A stretch of 64,000 nt of DNA from Annona cherimola (taxonomy: Eukaryota; Streptophyta; Magnoliopsida; Magnoliales; Annonaceae), in contig CM059972.1 of the NCBI GenBank assembly GCA_030490835.1, positions 59,563,563 to 59,627,562 on the forward strand. The letters run 5' to 3'. Made by a program: the position numbers and the translations under genes. A model generated the notes under the pieces. It was not told where the DNA came from and did no database searches. It was given only the letters and a program-made list of their open reading frames with translations. Shown here one piece after another: positions 9,585 to 21,829 of this stretch; the stretch's first letter is position 1; every line of letters starts with the position of its first letter.

Positions 9585-11370
9585 TGTTGGAAATATGTGG
9601 AAAATAAGCCAAGTCTATGTTTTGATGATTAACAAATCAATTTGAGTAAGTTTTGGTTACTAACATGTTTGTGGAAATGACTTAAGGTTATAAATTTGAA
9701 GATTATAAAGCATGGCAAGTCAAGTCGATTTCCAAGTCGACTCAGGCTTCGACTTAGGCCAAGTCGATCCCCAAGTCGACTCAAGAAGCGACTTCAATAC
9801 GTCATTCCCTTCCAGAGTTGAAATCGAGAATGAGAGGTGCCGAAGTCGCATCCCAAGTCGACTCCGCTTGCGACTTGGGTGAATTCGCAGACCAAGTCGA
9901 CTCCAGCATCGACTTCAAAACGTCATTTCCTTCCAGAGTTGAAATCAAGAACGAGCACTGCTGAAGTCGCATCCCAAGTCGACTCCGCTTGCGACTTGAG
10001 GTGAAGTCGCAGACCAAGTCGACTCCAGTCCCAACTTGGAGGCGTCATTTCTATCCAGAGTTGAAACTGAGAACAAGGGCTGCCGAAGTCGCATCCCAAG
10101 TTGACTCCGTATGCGACTTGGGTGAAGTCGCAAATCAAGTCGACTCCGACTTCGACTTCAATACGGAAACATGCAGATCAAGATAACTCAATGATAGATT
10201 CAAGTGATTCAAAAGAAAATGAAGATCAAATGAGGATCAAGTGAAGACCAAAGCAAAGCTGCATACTTCTCATGGAGAATCGAGATCATGCATTTGGATT
10301 TCTCTTATGCACTCCAATACTCAAAGACTCAAGACTCAAGACACGGAGTAAAATGTGCTTTAAGATAGAAGAATTAAAGAATCTTAAGTATAATCAAAGG
10401 AAGAACAACCAAACATGAAGAGATTCAATTAAGCAAAGCATTTCAAGGATTTCAAGTTCATCAAACAAGCTGTCTAGGTGAAGTCGCACCCGAAGTCGAC
10501 TCCACCTGCGACTTAGGTCAAGTCGAGGACCAAGTCGACCCAGATTTGAACTTGAAGTTATTGCGAACAGGCGAAGTCGCACCCGAAGTCGACTCCATCT
10601 GCGACTTGGGCGAAGTCGCACACGAAGTCGACTCCACCTGCGACTTGGGTCGCAACGGTCGGAAAATTTTCGAACGTTGGCGCATTAAATGCGCGCCACC
10701 TACCTCCAAACGTTCGGATTCCCTCCACAATTACGAAAGGCAATCAATATGAACGAGGAGGGTAGCTGAGAATTCATTAAGTGAGCATAACTCCCATCTT
10801 TAAGAGCTTCAAGTGATCAAGCCAATTTTTAGAAGAAGAACCTTGCTTCAAACTGCCAAGAGCTGCTTGTTGAATCTCTAAGCCTACACTACAAGTTCTT
10901 CTCTGCGCCAAATCTGCGTCTACACAATAGTAACGTGTAGAAACTTTCTTTTGTTATTTCTTGTTGTATTGAACTTGATTTAGTTTGGGTAACTAAGATC
11001 AAGTGTAAGCAAAGTAGTGTGTGATTGGAGTGGAACTCGTCACCTACTTGTGTTGTGGTTGTATATGCCCCCTAGAGCTAGAATCTAGAAGAGAGTGGAC
11101 ACTCTAGTTGTATTCGTGGAATACATAGTGGAACCCAAGTCACAAGAGGTGTGAGCTTGGAAGAGTGGAGTAGGGAGGTTGCCCGAACCACTATAAAATC
11201 CCGTGTGTTGATGTTTATTTCTGCTCTCTACACTATATTGCTTTCCATTCTGTTTCTTCATAAAGGGGACTAGATTAATCCGGGGTAAAGTTTCTGTTTA
11301 AGTTGTAAAATTTTAAATACCCAATTCACCCCTCCCCTCTTGGGTAATTTCCATTAACTCGGGACCAACA
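9585..11370 (+). repeat. 3' LTR of SIRE-1
   Basis: A 1,786-bp LTR ending GGGACCAACA, followed by the target duplication AAGAC. From about 10145 to 11360 I see no difference from the 5' LTR. The few substitutions lie mostly in the repeat array, where this LTR has an additional 121-bp unit (starts of the unit at 9811 and 9932). Confidence 0.95.
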
Positions 11371-11375
11371 AAGAC

Positions 11376-13664
11376 AAGCATTATACCTTTTCTACATTAC
11401 CCTTTGAATTCCTCATGGTTTTAAATATTCATTTATAATTAATGAACTTCGCACATTCAGGCAATGAGACGAGTTCTCAAATGTCATTGTCTCTCATGAA
11501 CTTAATTTCTTCATCCATGACATTAATCTACTTTTGAGAATTTTTGCTTTACATTGCTTGATGGAAATTGACAGGAACATCTTTCATCATTGCAATGTCA
11601 TCCTGATATTTTTGGGAAAAGATAATTTAATCATTGAAAATTATACTTCTCCTTTCTCTAGTAGATCTTCTTAATGACATTAGTTCTTGAGGTTTTCGAG
11701 CTTGATCACCACGAATAACTTGTTGACCTTAATTAGGGAAGTTGTCGACAATGTCTTGTGATTCTCGTATTGTTTCTTGAACAATGTCAGAGATAACAAT
11801 CGAACGAAAAGTGACTAATTCCTTCTCAAAGACATAGTCTCTAATCCTATCCTCCCCTCTAAGTTCAATATCCTCAAAGAATCAGACATTTCTCATTTTA
11901 AAAAAGGATCTGGATGTGGAATCATGAAATTTATACTATCGGGACTATTCAGAATATCCAACGAAGCAGCTGCTAATTGTTCTTGAGGCCAGTTTCTTTC
12001 CATATGTCCTGTAAGGCCTTGCCTCAGCTGGACAAGCCCAAATGCGTAATGCGTAAATACTTTATGATATGCTTCTTGCTTGTCTGTTATTCATAAGGGA
12101 TTTTAACAGTTGCCTTGGTTGGTACTCTGTTAAGGATATAAATTATAGTCTTTAATGCCTCTCCTTAAAATGAGTCTGGTAAGGTAATAAGACTGATCAT
12201 ATTCTTTCCATGTTATTTAAAGTTTTGTTTTGTATTTCAATAACATCATTCATTATAAGACTTCCTAGAATGGTGTATTATGGGATGATATTGTGTTTTT
12301 CTAAGAATTTGACGAAAAGGCCTAAATGTTGTTCTCCTGATCCGTCATACTACCATAGTATTGACTACCATAGTATTGACTACCATGATTAGATCTAACA
12401 GCCTTAATTCTTTTGCCAAGTTGGTTTTCAACTTCGGCCTTAAAAATTTTAAATACAACCAGTGATCAAGACTTCTTATAAATGAGATATAGGTAGCAAT
12501 AATGAGAGAAATCATTTATGAATGTAATAAAATATTGTTGATAATTCCATGAAATCGTAGAAAATGACCTACAAATGTCTATATGTATTAATTCTAAGAC
12601 TTCTGAAGACCTATTGTCACAAAATCTCATTATGTTTGTCTACTTCCACTTAACACTATTAACATAGATTTGGAAGACTGACAAGTCAAGAGGATCAAGA
12701 ATTCCATCCGAGAAAAGTCTCTCAATTCTTTATTTATATATATATGTCTTAAATGTTTGTGCCAGAGTGAAATAGAATTCTCATTAGTAAATTTGTATTT
12801 TGTACGACATGAATTCAGATGTAAGGATTCGACAAAGGTGGCAATTATATTAAACAAATAAAGGATATCATAACAAGATAAAACTAACTATTTCCAAATA
12901 GATAAGAATAATTAGATTGATCCAATAAAAAATAGAAACCAAATTCCGTTTAAAAGATGTTATAACATTTGTCTCTTTCAAATCCAAATAAAAATCAACC
13001 TTCAATAAAAACCGAAATATGTCTATCGCTTCAACTTCCACTAGTTTGCCATCGCCCATGTAAATGAATCTTTCAATATCATTTGACTTTTGGCAACTTA
13101 GACAACCCTGCATAGATACACTTATGTGAATAGTAGCACCATAATCAATCCACTAAGTATGTCTAGGTATTGAAACTAGATTAACCTCAGGAAAAAAACT
13201 AAATTGAGAAGCGTACCTTTCTTTGCATGCTAAGCGTGATATTTAGTACAATCCTTCTTCTAGTGTCCAGGAGTGTGACAAAAGTAATAACTTAATTTCT
13301 TAGTTGATTTCTTTTACTGTTTCTTAGTTATTATCCTGCTTGCAACTTCCTTATCCTTTTTTCTATTCTTGGTCTTTTCTTTAGAAGTACTTGCCGAGTA
13401 AGTACTTTTAGGCCTATCTTTCTTCATCCTTTCCTCTTCTTCCATAAAGTATGAAATGATCTTGCTAAGAGAACATTTCTCCTTCTAGCAATTGTAATTG
13501 ATCTTAAACTGACTGAATTGTGCCAGAAGAGAGATCAAAACTAAATGCACTAGCAAATCATCAGATAGCTGAAGCCCAAGTGCCTTTAACTTCGAAGTAA
13601 GATGAGACATCTCTATGATATACACTCTTACGTTTCCTTTCCCTTATACCTCATTGAAACTAAA
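11376..13664 (-). pseudogene. Copia A: pol 5' half and gag 3' part, decayed
   Basis: Continuation of element A after SIRE-1. On the minus strand, 12630-12857 reads a GAG-pre-integrase domain (LWHKHLRHIYINKELRD). The piece 12868-13113 matches the protease/pre-integrase spacer (GDGKLVEVEAI). Near 13245-13295 a zinc knuckle of gag is still readable with a stop inside it. The integrase region (about 11400-12600) is too damaged to be open. The gag is cut at 13664 by the gypsy element, which duplicated CTTGA, and resumes at 31644. Confidence 0.7.
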
Positions 13665-13669
13665 CTTGA

Positions 13670-16600
13670 TGTGACACTCCAAATCGGACGTCACAACCTT
13701 ACTCCAGGATCAATCAATTGGTAAATGTGATCAGGATTGTTGCCCTGTCACACGGTGGAATTCTTGACTCCTTAGGAGTTGAGGCCCTCATATGCATGCT
13801 TGATTTTGCATTATAGGGCATTACACATACACTTGGTCATTTCATATCACATAATTCGCACATATTTATGGTATAACACTCAGTACTTTATTTATTCATC
13901 GTAGCAATTCTATATTTGCATTCGACACCTAAAATGGTGGCACCTAATATGTAACATTAGCATATAATATGATTCCATCAAATACACACTCATTCATTCA
14001 CCAAACATTCATTCATTCATTTATGTAACCATGTATAACATCATAAAATCTATCATTTGTTGAGTCCTATCTATGCTCCATTGCCTCATCAATCCTTTCA
14101 CCTGTCTGTGGATTTGGAAAAAAAAACATGAGTCGAAACTCAATGAACAAGCTATAATTTTCAGGCAATTCATTTTGAACACAACCTTTGCGTAAAAGTA
14201 TTTTCTTCCATTTTAATAGAAGACACTTATCAAGTGATCAACTATCAACAGGATGGAAACCTTTTTCATTGAAACATTATAAGCAATGCAATGCAGTGCA
14301 TCATTTCAAAACATGATATCATTGGACGGAAGCTAGCTAGGCAACCATCCTTCTCATTCCTCTCTCCCACTCAGGGAGGCGCTGCCGGCCCTCAGCCCTC
14401 TTCTTAGCGACTTGGCCACACCTAAGGGGGACCTCGATTCTCTTACTGCCTCCAGGTGGACCTCATGCTTTGTGCACATGAACTTTTCATAAACATGATC
14501 CTTGCCATGACATGCCAGCATGATTTTTCATTCACAAATTCATGTATCATCATTTATCAAGAATAGTTGAGAAAGCATTTTAGAAATCAATTAGAGAAAT
14601 ATCATTTCATTGCAAAACAAGATAAAGGAATGACCATCCTTAAACACATTAATAATAGTTTAAATCATACCTTTGCAAATCCAAAAACAAGAAGTATTTA
14701 GGAAATTGCTTACTTACCTTGCTTGCCTTGATCTTTACTCAATCTTTTCTTTGCCTTTACCTATACATAAGAATGACATTGCATTCATAACATTTCATTT
14801 GCTTGCACACATATAGTTTTTCAACCCACAATTCATTTTATTCATAGATCACTTGCATAGCAATCATTCATCCATATGGGTTGCATTTGCCATTTATCAT
14901 TCATGCCATAATCATCTCTGAACACTCCTTGCGTGTTTGCCTCCTTGTTCACAAAAATTTCCAAAATTTGGGTCTTTCTTCCCCATTACTTTTGACCATC
15001 CAAAGTGCATATATTTTAGGATATTTTAACTTCTAAGTCATCCATAAACTCATTAGAATAATTCATGTTTCATACATATCATAAAAATATGAAAATCGGA
15101 TCATATACATAACCCTAAGTTTCATCCTTTCTAAAATCCACCTCTAATAGGTTAAACCTTCATAATCACTTATGATACTTGTTTATATCCCATTATAATT
15201 TAAATTTCATCACAAGAAGCTGGAATTTAACATTTATTTTGATTTATTCCTAAATCTATTCATAATACTGAAATCAGACACATTGATTTCTCTAATTTTT
15301 GAATCATAATCAAATCAAAGAATTTAAATATGAAATTTTGGTCATACCTTTATAACTACATGAATTAACCAAAATAAATATTTCCAGCACAACATATGAA
15401 GTATTTATATTTATTTCAATATTTTTACCCTGCTGGACAGCAGCAGCTATTTTCAGACAGTTCAAATCACGTAAATTATTAAGTATATTTACGCATTTCA
15501 AAAGCCAATTTTTATTTTTTTCGTGTGTTACTATGATGTATTCCATATCATAAAGAATTTTCAACTCAAAATACTTTGTATAAAAATTATTAAAAATCAT
15601 TTGGTGCAGCTGATCCTGACACCCGTGTAACCCTGTTCAGGCTAATTTTTTCGAATTTTTAATTTACAACGTGCTTACCCTTTTGAGCTGAAAATTGGGT
15701 CATGCTATCATGAGTTCGCAAACAAATGTTCATGCTAAAATTCATCCATTTACTATTCCGTTCTTATTTTAAATTTCTGCCTCATTTCTTCTAGGTTTAG
15801 CTCTTATATTTGCATCTAATTTCAATAGATAAGCATAGACCCTTAATCAATACTCTATTCAAGAGTGTCATTAATCTTTCTTTAGGGGTCCATTATGAAT
15901 CCTATTTATGGTCCATAAATAAAGGTAGAAAATTTGGATTTTAATGAATCAAATTCCAAGATATACTTACTTGATTTGAGCTAAACTTGAATTTCAATTT
16001 TTCTAACTTGGATTCCTCTCTTTGCTCCTCTTTCTCTTCCTCTTTTTCTTCTTTCTTTCTTCCTTCTTCTTCCTTTTCCCTTGCTGGGATTTGGGTATAC
16101 TTGGGGTGTTCTTGGTTTGGGAATTTTCCTTGAACTTCTCCTCCAAAAAGTGGACGTCCCCCCTTGCTTGCTCCTTGGTAATTTTTTTCTGTTTTGGTTT
16201 TTCACTCCCAAGTTAAACGTCCCTATGCTCCAGCCCCTTGCTGATTTTTGCTGAGTTTTCTAGGTCCCACTTGCCATCTCATTTGAGTAATTATGCCTTA
16301 ATTGACATGGCTCAACTTTGTCCAAGTAAAATCCATATTTATCTTGTGTAAAATCTCAAAAAATCCCATTATCTCTCAATCCTCCTCCCTTGGTCATCCA
16401 TGTGGCTGGGCTTTTGTCATTTAGTGATAAAAATCTACAACTCCATAATTACCCTAGGTGATTAGCTTATGTGGTGTAATTTTATGGAATTTTTGAAAAT
16501 AAAAAATCCCATTTTATCTCCTCCCTTGGACGTCCAAGCATGCCACCATTACAAGATCCTTAATGCATTGCTTTAATGCATGGGATTATCTTGGATTTTA

Positions 16601-17270
16601 TCAATTTTGATAATTAAAAAAAATCAAGCCAAAAATCTCTAAAAAGTGACATCTCACATGCATTGAATTTGCCTCATGATTATCATCTCTAATCTCATGA
16701 TTATTTGCATGAGTGTCCAAGTTATTTTTTCATTTTGTGAAAATTCATATTTCCTTGGTAATTAACCTAATCCATTCCACTCATAATATTAATCAAGTCA
16801 TTTTAACCGTTCATTTTAAATTTTACTTCAAAACGACGTTTCCATCTCAAGTTATAGCAATTTGAAGTTCATTCTTGGATTAAGATGAAATTAAATAATT
16901 ATCTCCATAATCCCATCACATTTGCTCAATCCAATCCATCCATAAAATTGAGCATGTCGTTCTGTACATATCTCTTAATTTTCACCTCAATCCGCCTTAC
17001 CGGCGTCAAGTTATGAATTTCCTAATATATCCCAACTTAATTCCATAATTACCCTTCTCTTTTCCATAAATTAAATCATGATAATTAAGATAATTGTTCA
17101 TGGCACATTATCCATTCATGATCCCTAACAAACCACTTGACCATAGCAAATTGTTCCAACCTCTATTTTTAATCGAATTCTTAATTGTAAAATATTATCA
17201 TGAAAATCATTCATAAATGAATCAAATCTCACATAAATCATAAATTCAATCTAAATACATAAATACAAGT
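13670..17270 (-). repeat. 3' LTR of the gypsy element
   Basis: About 3.6 kb, beginning TGTGACACTCC and matching 28058-31638 along its length, with more than nine positions in ten shared by eye. A pyrimidine-rich run at about 16015-16080 is conserved in both LTRs. The right end is abnormal: after ACATAAATACAAGTTC it joins integrase codons directly, with the last bases of the LTR, the polypurine tract and the integrase C-terminus missing. Confidence 0.88.
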
Positions 17271-17273
17271 TCA

Positions 17274-17990
17274 AGGGTGTTCGACACCTTCGTCCATATA
17301 GCGCTTCAAATGGAGCCATTTGAATACTTGTTTGGTGGCTATTATTATATGCAAACTCTGCCATTGGTACATATTCATCCCATGATCCTCCAAATTTCAA
17401 TATGCACATTCGGAGTATAACCTCAATGATTTGGTTCACTCGCTCTGTTTGTCCATCTGTCTGGGGATGAAAAGCTGTACTAAACTTAAGTTGGGTGCCT
17501 AAGGTTTCATGCAAACTTTTCCAAAATCGCAATATAAATGTCGCATCCCGATCAGAGACTATTGACTTTGGAACTCCATGGAGTCGTACTATATCCTTAT
17601 AGTATATCTTAGCTAATCTTTCAGCTGTATAATTTTTCCTTATGGGTATAAAATGTGCAACTTTTGTCAATCGATCCACTATAACCCATATAGAATCATT
17701 TCCTGCTTGAATCTTTGACAATCCTTCTATAAAGTCCATAGTGATATCATCCCATTTCCATCCGGGAATTTCCAACGACTGTAATTTTTCAAGCATTCGT
17801 TGATGATCAGCTTTGACCCTTTGGTAAGTTAAACACCTTGACACATATGCAGCGATCTCTCTTTTCATATTGTTCCACCAATATATTTTCTTGAGATCTT
17901 GATACATCTTTGTACTTCCCGGGTGTATGGAAAATGACGAAAAGTGTGTCTCCTTAAGAATTTGATCCTTCAATTTTTCTGAATTTGGTA
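17274..17990 (-). pseudogene. pol: Gypsy integrase, C-terminus deleted
   Basis: The N-terminal zinc finger is at HPGSTKMYQDLKKIYWW..CLTY, where the second Cys of the usual CxxC is Tyr. The catalytic core has WDDITMDFIEGL (first Asp), IVSDRDATFI (second Asp) and QTDGQTERVNQ (Glu). The frame is open for 240 codons, but ends at FEALYGRRCRTP, after which only LTR-derived residues follow. The normal family protein continues through a C-terminal domain, in chromoviruses a chromodomain. So the deletion, not point mutation, has removed the end of the protein. Confidence 0.88.
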
Positions 17991-18132
17991 TGCATAGTCA
18001 ACTTTTATATTGATACATACTTTGTTCATCGATGTCAAATTCCATCAACCCCTTTTTCTTCATTTTCTCTACGTGTGTATGTAGATCTATTTCTTCTTGC
18101 TGCGTAACCTTAATTTGTTCAAGTAGAGAAGA

Positions 18133-18594
18133 TCATATCTGCATTTGCGACAATCTTACTTGAATTCCAGGGGGACATACTATCAATTCTAATTGTCTCA
18201 TTTCTTGAAGTAGTCCTTCTTCTTTGGTAATAAGGTGCGCTATACTAATATTTTTGCTCAATGCGTCGGCTACAACGTTTGCCTTACTTGGATGGTATAA
18301 AATCTCTAGATCATAATCTTTCAATAATTCGAGCCATCTTTGTTGTCTCATGTTCAACTCTTTCTGCGTAAAAATATATTTAAGGCTCTTGTGATTTGTG
18401 TAAACCTCACACCTTTCACCATACAGGTAGTGTCTCCAAATTTTTAACGCAAACACTACTGCAGCCAATTCCGAATCATGAGTGAGATAGCTTACCTCGT
18501 TAGGCTTTAACTGTCGAGATGCGTAAGCTATCCCTTTTCCTCTTTGCATTAGCACACATCCCAATTCTTTTCTTGAGGCATCACTATAAATCAC
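18133..18594 (-). pseudogene. pol: Gypsy RNase H and connection
   Basis: RNase H domain: [19 protein letters not shown] at the N-terminus, [29 protein letters not shown] with the catalytic Glu, and ADALSKN at the end. It is in the same frame as the integrase downstream, with a stop at 18133-18135 and another near 17998 between them. Upstream the polyprotein changes frame near 18890. Confidence 0.85.
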
Positions 18595-19500
18595 AAATCC
18601 TTCATTACCTTCTGGTAGGGTTAAGATTGGTGCCTTTATTAGTCGTTGTTTCAGCTTTTGGAAACCTCATTCACATTCTTTAGACCATATATACTTAACT
18701 CCCTTGCGAGTTAGTTTGGTCAATGGGGTTGATAACTGTGAAAACCCTTCAACAAATCTTCGATAATACCCAGCCAATCCTTGAAAACTCCTAATTTCTG
18801 TAATATTTGTCGGCCTTGGCCATTTCAATATGGCTTTAATCTTCTGCGGGTCAACCTGTATTCCTTTTTATGAGATTATATGTCCAAAAAATGCCCACTT
18901 GTTTTAACCAAAATTCACATTTCTTTAACTTGGCATACAATCTTTCTTTCCTTAGCTTTTCCAGTACCTTTCGTAGGTGAACCTCATGTTCCTCTTCTGA
19001 TTTTGAGTAGATTAAAATATCATCAATAAATACGACCACGAATTGATCTAGAAACTCTCAGAATATTCTGTTCATCATATCCATAAATACCGCAGGGGCA
19101 TTTGTAAGACCAAAAGGCATTACCACAAATTTATAGTGTCCATGCCGAGTTCGAAAAGCTGTCTTAGGAATATTCGCAGGGGCATTTGTAAGACCAAAAG
19201 GCATTACCACAAATTCATAGTATCTATACCGAGTTCAAAAAGCTGTCTTAGGGATATCAGAAGGAGTTATCCTTAACTGATGATACCCTGACTGTAAATT
19301 AAATTTAGAAAATGTTGAGGCTCCCTTCAATTGATCAAATAGATCATCAATTCTTGGTAAGGGGTACTTGTTCTTTACAGTGACCCTATTTAATTCCCTA
19401 TAATTAATACACAATCTTAAACTTTCATCTTTCTTTCTGACAAATAATACTGGGGCTCCCCATGGTGACGCACTAGGTCGAATAAAACCTTTGTCCAATA
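18595..19500 (-). pseudogene. pol: Gypsy reverse transcriptase with internal duplication
   Basis: The RT starts at [20 protein letters not shown] (19498 leftwards) and has [15 protein letters not shown] and MPFGLTNAP. The catalytic motif is [11 protein letters not shown] near 19020-19039. Stops replace Arg or Gln codons near 19502, 19235 and 19057. A 28-codon block is present twice (84-bp period, 19091 and 19175), which would put MPFGLTNAP twice in the protein. A frameshift near 18890 separates the thumb from FIDD. Confidence 0.85.
19091..19258 (-). repeat. 84-bp tandem duplication within gypsy RT
   Basis: Two copies with a period of 84 bp, each starting at CGCAGGGGCATTTG (19091) and its repeat at 19175. 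The copies differ at several positions, so the duplication is not fresh. 84 is a multiple of three, so frame is kept. Confidence 0.85.
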
Positions 19501-19504
19501 GCTC

Positions 19505-20215
19505 TTATATTTGTGTTTTTAATTCATTCATTTTAGTTTGTGCCATTCGATACAAATTTTTTGATGTTGGGGTTGTGCCTGGTATAACATCAATTGTCAT
19601 ATCCATTTCTCTTTCTGGGGGTAAAGTGGTCAATTCCTTTGGAAAAACATCCAGAATCTCCTTAACCACTGGAATCTGATCAATTTCCTTTTCAACTTCT
19701 CCCTTATTGTTCATTGCTACCAGATATGCCTGGCACTCTTGACGGATCATTTTTGCTGCTTTCATGGAGGATATCAATATTGTTGGATCCTTAGGTTGTT
19801 TTAGTTTCCTTATGGCTATATCTTTTTCTGGGTTTGCTTCAAACTGTACTTTCTTATTCTTGCAGTCAATAGTAGCTCCCCATTTACTCAACCAATTCAT
19901 GCCTAGTATTATATCGAACTTTGTCATAAGAAGTAGGATTAGATCGGCATTTAGAATCATCGATCCTATCCTAATTGGGCATGCTTTACATACTCGGCTA
20001 GAGCTAACTAATCTATACACAGGAGATTCAACATGAATTATCCTATTGATTTCCTCTACTGGCAGTGCGTGCGTGGTTACGTATTGACAGGCTATAAATG
20101 AATGACTAGCACCTGAATCAAATAAGGCTATCGCCAATTTTTCTAAAATGTAAACCATACCTGTCACCGTCTTTTCCTCTTGCTCCTGTGATTCGGTTCG
20201 GGTCCACGCATGCAC
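19505..20215 (-). pseudogene. pol: Gypsy aspartic protease and linker to RT
   Basis: An open stretch of 236 codons. ALFDSGASHSFI is the aspartic protease active site, and FDIILGMNWLSKWGA is the second conserved block. The C-terminal half leads into RT with PPEREMDMTIDVIPGT. Stops at both ends are in the same frame as gag upstream and RT downstream, so gag and pol formed one continuous frame before the TAA at 20216-20218 and another near 19502. Confidence 0.88.
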
Positions 20216-20997
20216 TTAGACTGGATTTGTAGAGGTTCCTGGTCGATTGACTGCTCTCGCTGCTCTTGGCGGTGGAATTCTCCCAAGTCCTTGTGACGTT
20301 TGGACTTTATGTGGGCAATTCAGGGAGATATGCCCAACTTGATCACAAACATAACCTTTCACAATATTTACCTCACTTTTTCCATAGTCTCTGGCTATAT
20401 GCCCCATATGTCCATATTTAAAACACTTATTTGACCCTTTCAAACATTTGCCCATATGACGTCTTTGAGATTTTCTACAAATGGGCGGATTTTTCTTCCT
20501 TAACATCCCCTTTCCTTTCCTCATGCCTCCCTTTCTAATTCTTTCCCTTCCCGTTTCCATTTCTTTTATGCCCAGGCTGAACGTCCTCAACCCTTGTCTC
20601 ATCTCTTGTGTTCTTAATGCTTCAACTTCTAAAGCTCTTGCCCTTTCTAAACTTGAAGCATAGTCTTTAATTAAAAGAGGGGCTAAGCTTTCTCTAAGAT
20701 ATGTTCTTAATCCTTGTTGAAACCGTTGCGCCTTATTTTCTAGCATATTCGCTATCCAAGGCACATACCTCACCAATGCATTGAATTGGGTGGCATATTC
20801 ATTAACAGACATCCTCCATTGATACAAATTTTCAAACTCAACCACTTTTTGACCTTGTAGTCCAACCGAGAGATATTCTTTATTGAATTCTTCAACAAAA
20901 GTTTGCCATGTTACTTCTTCTGGGTGTAACATGGTAATTAGCATAGTCTTCCACCATTTATATGCATCTTTTACTAAGAGATGGGTGGCGCATAATA
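20216..20997 (-). pseudogene. gag: Gypsy gag, C-terminal part
   Basis: The retrotransposon gag core is readable: WQTFVEEFNKEYLSV, YQWRMSVNEYATQFNALVRY, RFQQGLRTYLRE. Two nucleocapsid zinc knuckles follow: CFKYGHMGHIARDY and YVCDQVGHISLNC. Each has lost one or two Cys (Tyr in place), so neither is a complete CCHC. The N-terminal part lies beyond the hAT insertion at 26197-26750. Confidence 0.85.
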
Positions 20998-21829
20998 CCT
21001 TCTGCTAGGGGTGCAACTTGGGTTGGGTAGGTCCGGGTACGGGTGGAACCTACCCTTACCCATTTTATAAAAATCTCTATCCTACCCTATTTTAGACCGG
21101 GTCGGTTCGGAGCCTACCCTACCCAATTTTTTCAAGAGTGGGTCAGTTCCGGTTCGGTTCCAAAATCGGTTCCTAGAACATGATCTATTTGCAGCTTCAA
21201 CCTGCGTAAAAAAATTCAATTTATACATACTAAAACATGAATCTGTTAAGAAAGTGCAATGCGTACACAATGAAATCTGTTAAAGAAGAATCAAATAGCA
21301 TAAGAATTATTATCTCATCAGAATATACTACTTTCAATAATCTTAAGTCTGTCCAATCCAATAAAAAACTGTTTGAAAAAAAGGATACAACACAAATACA
21401 CAATAGATACAACTTAAGCACAACCCGTTTGTGATAATAAATTCAATGATTAAATTCAAAGTTCAAACATGAATAATATTAGAATTAGGTTAACTCTTCT
21501 CATCTATCAACCATCATCCTTTATTTAGAATACTTTTTCCCTGAAAGTAGAAATAAAATTTAATAAGAATCATTTGATGTTTAAATACAAAGATTAAAGA
21601 ATGAAAAATAAAAATTAACACAACCTTATTAGGAACAGTGGTAAAATTAGCAACATTGGAATTTACATTTGTACTTTTTGCAAAACAATTAGAAAACATA
21701 TATTAATCATAATTTATCAAACAAACTATGCTTATAAACTCATTACCTATGAAACATATTCAATACATGTAAAAAAAGAAAAAAGAAAAGGAAAAATATA
21801 AAAATGTTACCTGATGTTGTGCTATTTAA

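Larger units (their letters stand above)
2596..11370 (+). mobile_element. SIRE-1, full-length SIRE/Maximus-type copia retrotransposon
   Basis: An 8,775-bp element with both LTRs, PBS, gag, pol and polypurine tract, flanked by AAGAC (2591-2595 and 11371-11375). Domain order gag, protease, integrase, RT, RNase H is copia. The long gag with two zinc knuckles around a coiled coil, LTRs above 1.6 kb and the AAAAAGGGGGAGAT tract fit the SIRE/Maximus lineage. The LTRs differ at about seven positions plus one 121-bp repeat unit, so the insertion is young. Yet gag and pol carry at least seven lesions: stops at 5068, 6739, 7554 and 7949, and 1-nt losses near 6681, 7057 and 7691. No extra reading frame is seen between pol and the 3' LTR. 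Confidence 0.95.

Noticed and set aside
16022..16216. Frames at 16022-16216 (+), 15981-16211 (-) and 30355-30702
   Set aside because: They cover the pyrimidine-rich run shared by both gypsy LTRs; leucine/phenylalanine or lysine/arginine-rich translations without domains.
20216..20218. Programmed stop between gypsy gag and protease
   Set aside because: Gag and protease share the frame and similar isolated stops occur throughout this element, so a random nonsense mutation is simpler.
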